A stretch of 64,000 nt of DNA from Cyclobacterium sp. SYSU L10401 (GTDB taxonomy: Bacteria; Bacteroidota; Bacteroidia; Cytophagales; Cyclobacteriaceae): NCBI RefSeq assembly GCF_010993705.1, contig NZ_WOFO01000002.1:372001-436000 (forward strand). The letters are read 5' to 3'. The first letter of the stretch is position 1. Each line of letters begins with the position of its first letter. Of this stretch, positions 59,901-64,000 are shown in pieces. A model generated the notes under the pieces. The model was given only the letters and a program-made list of their open reading frames with translations, was not told where the DNA came from and ran no database searches. Position numbers and translations under genes: made by a program.

Positions 59901-60220
59901 GAAAGGGTTACATCAATGGTCGTACGGTCGCCTACGATGATATTTTGTGTCTCAAAACCGATAAAGGAAAAAACAAGCTCAGATTGAGAAGATGCCACCT
60001 CAATATTGTAAGCTCCGTCAATATCTGTGATACTGACATTATTTCCTCCTTTTTGATATACGGAGACTCCTGGTAATGGCAAATCTTCCACCCCATCTTT
60101 GACAACACCGCTGACCGTAATCTGGGCCAGGGCTGTCCAGGTCATCATCAAACTCAGCAGCAAGGTTAACAAACCTGCTTTCTTGTTGATGCTTTTGAAT
60201 TGTTGTAAAACTTTTTCCAT
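56987..60220 (-). CDS. SusC/RagA-family TonB-dependent outer-membrane transporter
   Basis: 1077 aa. Signal peptide (LLTLLLSLMMTWTALAQ), then a carboxypeptidase-regulatory-like domain at about residues 35-110 (VSGVVKDGVEDLPLPGVSVY). A TonB box region (EQVVVVGYGTQKK) and plug domain follow, with the family motif NIRGFTSINGGGPLIVIDG and AAIYGARAAFGVVLITTK. The 22-strand barrel ends in RYSFGVNIDL. It imports the ligand bound by SusD using TonB energy. It is the first gene of the SusCD operon and divergent from a TetR regulator. Control by TetR rather than by a hybrid sensor or anti-sigma factor is unusual for SusC; no FecR/ECF-sigma domain is visible. Confidence 0.97.
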   Translation of the reverse strand: MEKVLQQFKSINKKAGLLTLLLSLMMTWTALAQITVSGVVKDGVEDLPLPGVSVYQKGGNNVSITDIDGAYNIEVASSQSELVFSFIGFETQNIIVGDRTTIDVTLSAEETLLEQVVVVGYGTQKKINLTGAVDQVSGEDIINRPVANVMQGLQGASPGLNITYSGGRPGTVPDINIRGFTSINGGGPLIVIDGIAVADEDLLRLNPADIESFSVLRDAASAAIYGARAAFGVVLITTKQGGSKQKISYNSNFSWGKPTVLPGPVTDPYIYSRVMDQATSNTPWNYINFNDFHYQWARERSADPSVEDVRVDPNNPNQWAYMGNNDWYGYYFNDASFSTNQSMSISGSSNNENLPMTYYVSGDYTRENGMNKLQPDNWDRYSLRARVTATPKKWLKLDNNLNIYQTKRAESTNDITDIYYLTPIEVAENPDGTWANTDAGRLAARLVDGGRNREDMFGFHNILRATGTFLNGDLTVTGNGSFKREQWIYGWNETKFEIGFGPDDVRTEGGDGLVAERNGNLQNTIFDLYGNYTKTFGDHSINVLAGYNQESYTYSSVESERRVLISSSLPYLGLTTGDSFIRPGYSSYATQSVFGRANYTYDNKYILEFNGRYDGSSRFPSSNRWGFFPSISGAWIISDEGFFQDMAMGAAPTLKLRGSYGSLGNQNVSNFGYLQALPTGLSDYLIGGDRQVVVNSAPELAVDPNFYTWERVITTNFGVDLGLWEDKFFATFDYFIRDTKDMLTNPVELPGVLGTSPPQQNAADLQTKGWELTLNYRNQFGNYDNPIQFNSKFFVSDSRSWITRFENEQGLLSNYRVGQEVGEIWGLVNDGFFSTEDEISQLDQTAIVPWGALDIVPGWPRYVDLNNDGKIEQGITEADSKDLSIIGNSRPRYQLGANLSVSWKGFDMSMFLQGVGRQDYYPQHYLFWGPYQQPYANIYPWNLDFYRGQADGEALRAQHSQSYLDAGLADQNLDSRYPVLQSWLADNNYGSGLDIPQTGYLLNAAYVRVKNLTVGYSVPQEIAAKINASRIRFFVTGENLYEFSSIKSFVDPESVNNGYGWSYPFQRRYSFGVNIDL

Positions 60221-60317
60221 GTACTATTTGGGTATTGGTGATAAAATATTTACTGATTCGAACGGCAAGTTAAGGTGCTACTATTACCTCAATATTAAAC
60301 CCGTGTTACTTTTCGTT

Positions 60318-60337
60318 TATTGAATATTCATTCAATA
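60318..60337. promoter_or_regulatory. Inverted repeat in the SusC/TetR divergent region, candidate TetR operator
   Basis: TATTGAAT (60318-60325) and ATTCAATA (60330-60337) are perfect 8-bp arms with a 4-bp spacer. It lies 98 bp upstream of the SusC ATG and 252 bp upstream of the TetR ATG. Size and symmetry match TetR-family operators. Confidence 0.6.
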
Positions 60338-60462
60338 TTAAATAAATCAAAATTAAAAAAAAACTGTTATAAAGATTACTTTTATGCCTAAATTAGTCTT
60401 TTTATTTCAAAAAGGTATAAAATCGAGCATGACAAAGGCCGTACATATTACGCCACCTATAG

Positions 60463-60565
60463 TTCCGACAGCCCGAGACCTATCGAGGGACGAGGGACAT
60501 GCGCGATCTTCCCGAAGAAATCCGGGAAGGACTTTCCCGACCTTCCGATACGGGACAAGTCGGTA
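60463..60565. repeat. GC-rich multi-hairpin segment between the SusC and TetR genes
   Basis: About 100 bp, more GC-rich than its flanks. CTTCCCG (60508-60514) pairs with CGGGAAG (60523-60529), and ACTTtCCCG pairs with CGGGacAAGT (60531-60560). The outer ends CCGACaGcCCG and CGGGacaaGTCGG are partly complementary. It resembles a REP-type insertion and would fold in the TetR gene leader. Confidence 0.45.
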
Positions 60566-60588
60566 CCCTTAAGAAAAATTATAGATAA

Positions 60589-61203
60589 ATGAAATCTACC
60601 ATTAGAGAGGAAAGAAAAAAGGAAATCATTTCAGGATTTTATGATTTATCCCGCCTGGAAGGAATGGAAAATGTTTCGATCGCTAAAATTGGAAAACACC
60701 TGGGCATGCCCCCGAGTTTGATCATGCATTACTTTCCTAATAAGCGGCTTTTGGTCCTGGGATTGATTGCGCACATTCTCCATCAGTATCAGCTGATCTA
60801 CAAACCCATCATCAACAAATTTGAAAAGGACCATAAAGTTTATCCTGACTTACTGGTCAACCGGTTATTTTCCAGGGAATGGAATTTGCTTTTTGACGAT
60901 GGTGTTTTTTTTAGTTGTTATGCCATGACGTTTCGGGATGAAACCATCAAGAAGGAATACAAGAAATTGCACCTGAAGCTCAGGAACACCTTAAAATCCA
61001 TTCTGGATAATGACCCTGTTTTTTCCAGGGGAGACACGGCCCTATTGGCAGAGAAAATATTCGTAGTGATTGAAGGGGCTTATTATTACCTTTCTTTAAT
61101 TGAGGATGAGAAGGAATACAACCGAAAGTTAAAAATTTTCAAAGAGCAAGTGTTTCAATTACTGCAAACAGAAAGTCAATTGATCCTGCAAGACAATGAT
61201 TGA
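60589..61203 (+). CDS. TetR/AcrR-family regulator
   Basis: A 204-aa regulator. The N-terminal TetR helix-turn-helix reads KKEIISGFYDLSRLEGMENV, then IAKIGKHLGMPPSLIMHYFP and NKRLLVLGLIAH. The C-terminal ligand domain (about 60-200) has helices such as LLVNRLFSREWNLLFDDGVF and KIFVVIEGAYYYLSLIEDE and is BetI-like in style. It is transcribed away from the SusCD operon, and a good inverted repeat lies between them, so it is probably the local repressor of SusCD and of itself. The inducer is unknown. Confidence 0.9.
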   Translation: MKSTIREERKKEIISGFYDLSRLEGMENVSIAKIGKHLGMPPSLIMHYFPNKRLLVLGLIAHILHQYQLIYKPIINKFEKDHKVYPDLLVNRLFSREWNLLFDDGVFFSCYAMTFRDETIKKEYKKLHLKLRNTLKSILDNDPVFSRGDTALLAEKIFVVIEGAYYYLSLIEDEKEYNRKLKIFKEQVFQLLQTESQLILQDND

Positions 61204-61348
61204 GTCCCGAAATCTTCCCCTTTTATTTTTAGGTTAAGTGAGCTATAGCCATTTCCTGTCCTTGTATTGATCTGACCCGAAACCTTTCATAAAAAAACAT
61301 GCTCGAAGGCAGATACAAATGTTCTATTTTGCGGTACAAATAAAAGAT

Positions 61349-63538
61349 ATGTATTCAAGTCGTGTAAGTATTTCTATCCTTTTGTTATTTTTATCATCAA
61401 ACCTTTGGGCCCAGGATACGGGAGAAATAAAAGCCTACAGGTTGGCTACCGACGAAATCCCTGTACTGGATGGTAGACTGGATGAAACTTTTTGGACGAA
61501 GGTAGCTACAGCCACTTCTTTCCGACAGCAGGAACCGCTGGAGGGGCAACTGGCCTCTGAGCAAACTGCTGTACAGGTCGCATATGATGAGAAAAATCTA
61601 TACATCGGCGTCAGGCTTTATGACAGTCAGCCAGATAAGATAAAAGCCTATCAGAGAAGAAGGGATGCCGATCTGGACACAGATGATTTTTTTGCATTTA
61701 TCCTGGACACCTATGATGACCAGCGGTCAGCATTTTACTTTGAAACCAATCCCCTGGGCATGATGGGTGATGGCATTCTACGAACAGGACAGGGGGCCCA
61801 AATCAACAGGGACTGGAACGGAGTATGGCGGGTATGGGTAACCAAAGATGAACAGGGATGGGTAGCGGAGTTTAGGATTCCATTCATGACGCTGAATTTT
61901 AACCCAAATAATGAAACATGGGGCATCAATTTTCTAAGAACCATTCGTAGAAAAAATGAAATTACCCTTTGGCAGGGTCACAGAAGAAATCAGGGAATAG
62001 AAAGGCCGCAGGATGCCGGAAAACTGACAGGTCTATCGCAAATCAACCAGGGTTTGGGGCTGGAAGCCATTCCCTATGCCATAGCATCAAGGTCTCAAAC
62101 CCGGATCGACCCGGAAAATCCCATGAGTCAGCAGCGCACATTCAATGCCGGTGGAGAATTGAATTATAATATCAACCCAAATTTAAAAGCAGGGATAACT
62201 GTTAACACTGATTTTGCAGAAGCAGAGGTAGATGACAGGCAGGTAAACCTTACCCGTTTTCCCATTCTTTTACCGGAAAGAAGAGACTTTTTCCTTCAGG
62301 GGGCCAATGTCTTCCAGTTTGCCCCATCCAGTAATCCCAACCCTTATTTCAGCAGGCGGATTGGACTACAAGATGGAAGATCCATCCCTATCCGGTATGG
62401 AGGCAGGCTAATCGGACGGGTGAACAACACGGATATCGGCATGATTCATGTGAAAACCGGTGATGCCGGAGCTTTACCGGGAGAGAACTTTACTGTTGCC
62501 CGTGTTCTTCAAAACATTTCAAGTGAAAGTACGATAGGCGCTATTTATACCCGGAGGGAAACCGAGGGAGACAGTTTACCTGTAAGGGAGACATTTGGTG
62601 CAGACATCAGCTTGAGTACTTCGAAATTTCTAGGCAACAAAAATTTTCAGTTTGAAACCTTTTTTGTAGGTCATACCCCCACTTTCTTCAATGATAGCAG
62701 CAGCGTACTTGACCGATCTGTGAGGGGGTTCCGGTTTAATTTCCCCAATCAGCCCTGGGATGCCCATGTATCCTATCGGGAATTTGGGGTTCAGTATAAT
62801 CCAGCAGTCGGTTTTGTTCCCAGGGTTGGATTCAGAAGGTTGCAACCCACCCTCACCTATAACCCATTGATGAAGAATAGCAAGGTCTTGAGGGAGTTAA
62901 GTTGGGAATATGATTTCGAATACCTGATGATGATGAATTGGGAACCGGCTACTGTAAACCATCAAATAAGGGTATTGGGATTACGGTTTGAATCCGGAGA
63001 TATCCTTAATTTTTCCGCCTTACACAATTATGAATTTCTGGATTTTACTTTTGATATCTTAAGGGACGGGACCTATCTTATCCCCGAAGGCAGGTACCAA
63101 AACAGGGGTTATGCCATTGAAGCCATTTCAGCGCCCTTCAGAAAGGTCGGGGGCTCTGCTACCTGGACAAACATTGGCTTTTGGACAGGCAGACAATCCA
63201 GTTTGGAGGCCGATATTTTTATGAGGCCCATTGTAGGATTAAACATGACCATGAGCTACATACACAGCAAGGTAGACTTGGAGCAGGGAAGTTTCAAAAC
63301 CCATTTGCTGAGACTCAACAGCAGTTATGATTTTTCACCTTGGGTTTCCATTAATTTCAATATTCAATATGATAATGTGACCGAGAGGTTAGGTACCAAT
63401 AGCCGGTTTATCTGGGTCATCAATCCTGGAAACACCTTTTTTATCGTCCACAACCACAATTGGCAAAGGTACATGGACAGGCTCACCCCAATGGAAATAC
63501 AAACGACCGTTAAATTGGCATACACTTTTAGGTTCTGA
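61349..63538 (+). CDS. DUF5916 outer-membrane protein with CBM9-like N-terminal domain (second copy)
   Basis: About 729 aa. Signal peptide (VSISILLLFLSSNLWAQD), then a CBM9-like domain (ATDEIPVLDGRLDETFW, AYDEKNLYIGVRLYDSQPDK, DDFFAFILDTYDDQRSAFYF). The DUF5916 barrel follows, with FPILLPERRDFFLQGANVFQ and PYFSRRIGLQDG, and the chain ends in KLAYTFRF, a barrel-type C-terminus. It has the same architecture as the protein at 51276-53486, but the sequences have diverged well beyond recent duplication. ATG at 61349 preferred; one ten codons upstream gives a longer n-region. It follows the TetR gene on the same strand with a 145-bp gap. Confidence 0.88.
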   Translation: MYSSRVSISILLLFLSSNLWAQDTGEIKAYRLATDEIPVLDGRLDETFWTKVATATSFRQQEPLEGQLASEQTAVQVAYDEKNLYIGVRLYDSQPDKIKAYQRRRDADLDTDDFFAFILDTYDDQRSAFYFETNPLGMMGDGILRTGQGAQINRDWNGVWRVWVTKDEQGWVAEFRIPFMTLNFNPNNETWGINFLRTIRRKNEITLWQGHRRNQGIERPQDAGKLTGLSQINQGLGLEAIPYAIASRSQTRIDPENPMSQQRTFNAGGELNYNINPNLKAGITVNTDFAEAEVDDRQVNLTRFPILLPERRDFFLQGANVFQFAPSSNPNPYFSRRIGLQDGRSIPIRYGGRLIGRVNNTDIGMIHVKTGDAGALPGENFTVARVLQNISSESTIGAIYTRRETEGDSLPVRETFGADISLSTSKFLGNKNFQFETFFVGHTPTFFNDSSSVLDRSVRGFRFNFPNQPWDAHVSYREFGVQYNPAVGFVPRVGFRRLQPTLTYNPLMKNSKVLRELSWEYDFEYLMMMNWEPATVNHQIRVLGLRFESGDILNFSALHNYEFLDFTFDILRDGTYLIPEGRYQNRGYAIEAISAPFRKVGGSATWTNIGFWTGRQSSLEADIFMRPIVGLNMTMSYIHSKVDLEQGSFKTHLLRLNSSYDFSPWVSINFNIQYDNVTERLGTNSRFIWVINPGNTFFIVHNHNWQRYMDRLTPMEIQTTVKLAYTFRF

Positions 63539-63580
63539 AAATTAGGCTTTTCAAGGATTTTTAGATTATTTTGAAACCCT

Positions 63581-64000
63581 ATGCAAAAATTTTCCCGGCA
63601 ACAATTTTTTGGCTTTAAATACTTTTTATATGGTATTGTCACAATGACCTGCCTCCATATTTTTGCAGGTTGTTCGGAGAAGGAAGCTTCCTACCAACCT
63701 TTATCGGAAACCACCTCACAAATTCTCGACAAATCAAGTAACCTGCTCAATAGTGGGCAATTCAGGAATTCCTTAAATTACCTGGATAGTGCCTATCAGC
63801 AAATGGAAAATAAAAGCCCTTTAGACTTATGGGAGAAGTATAATTTTCTAAGTAAAATTTACCTGAATTATGACGTGGACCTGGCAATTTCTCAGCAGTA
63901 CCTGGACAGCATGTTTTGGGTACTGAAGGAAAAAAGCACCATCTATAAAAGGGAATATGCATTAACTAAATTCCTGGAAGGAGATCTGTACAAAGCTAAA
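63581..64000 (+). CDS. Helical-repeat lipoprotein, N-terminus only (cut by window edge)
   Basis: 140 codons are visible and the frame is open at base 64000. After a membrane-spanning signal (YFLYGIVTMTCLHIFAGC, lipid-attachment Cys31) come helical repeats with a TPR-like rhythm: QILDKSSNLLNSGQFRNSL, YLDSAYQQMENKSPLDLWE, AISQQYLDSMFWVLKEK. In Bacteroidota such a start is common in periplasmic TPR sensors with a later membrane helix and a LuxR-type or kinase output. The C-terminal part is outside the window, so the role stays open. Confidence 0.7.
   Translation, partial: MQKFSRQQFFGFKYFLYGIVTMTCLHIFAGCSEKEASYQPLSETTSQILDKSSNLLNSGQFRNSLNYLDSAYQQMENKSPLDLWEKYNFLSKIYLNYDVDLAISQQYLDSMFWVLKEKSTIYKREYALTKFLEGDLYKAK

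Noticed and set aside
1-64000. CRISPR arrays, tRNA or rRNA genes, complete insertion sequences
   Set aside because: No regularly spaced repeats, no cloverleaf-like CCA-ending genes and no transposase frame were recognised on either strand.

Overview
The window looks like chromosome of a free-living Bacteroidota, most likely Cytophagales and perhaps Cyclobacteriaceae. The signs are a SusC/SusD pair, two DUF5916 outer-membrane proteins, many lipoproteins, and promoter boxes of the TAnnTTTG type. Shine-Dalgarno sequences are mostly absent. A heavy-metal RND pump is fused to its outer-membrane channel, as is common in this phylum. The lineage call is inference from gene content; I saw no rRNA, tRNA or CRISPR array.

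Layout. 1-2.0 kb: an OmpR-type two-component system whose kinase runs off the left edge. 2.1-6.8 kb: small accessory genes (DinB, DUF2442 with a broken DUF4160, a DUF2157/GDYXXLXY membrane pair, a PIN toxin-antitoxin pair). 7-10.7 kb: a glycoside-hydrolase-like lipoprotein and an Ntn amidase. 11-13.5 kb: a VOC protein and a LemA/TPM/TPM operon. 14.5-22.8 kb: a probable uronic-acid or glycoside block. It holds a NUDIX-type regulator divergent from a GH79-like glucuronidase with an inverted repeat between them, an exported alpha/beta-hydrolase-like protein, an exported enolase-superfamily dehydratase and an SMP-30 lactonase. 23-29 kb: a penicillin-acylase family protein, a DUF4097-type adhesin-like lipoprotein, an ABM protein and a YtcJ-type amidohydrolase. 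29.2-34.7 kb: CzcA-TolC fusion plus CzcB adaptor. 35-37.3 kb: a propeller/alpha-toroid exported protein. 37.3-38.7 kb: a MazEF-like pair and small genes.

39.0-41.5 kb: a likely blue-light two-component pair, a LOV-domain histidine kinase followed by a receiver-kinase hybrid. 42.1-45.1 kb: a type II P-type ATPase with a broken second copy of a nearby DUF1569 gene at its end. 45.2-47.5 kb: a rearranged toxin-antitoxin island. It has ParD, a ParE split into a forward N-terminus and an inverted C-terminus, an MntA/HepT pair, a second ParD-like gene, and two copies of a roughly 265 bp repeat made of palindromes. 47.6-51 kb: a DUF5060-type glycoside hydrolase and a serine hydrolase. 51.3-63.5 kb: a SusCD locus with a phosphodiesterase/phosphatase-family enzyme, two DUF5916 proteins and a divergent TetR regulator with a clear inverted repeat beside it. 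The window ends inside a helical-repeat lipoprotein.

A recurring theme is gene decay. I could reconstruct remnants of a DUF4160 gene (one nonsense codon), a VapC toxin (one-base frameshift), an SDR dehydrogenase (internal deletion), CydB (C-terminus only), DUF1569 (5' truncated, one stop), ParE (inverted) and a second ParD. Toxin-antitoxin loci are unusually dense (about seven in 64 kb), and the palindromic repeats sit directly against them.
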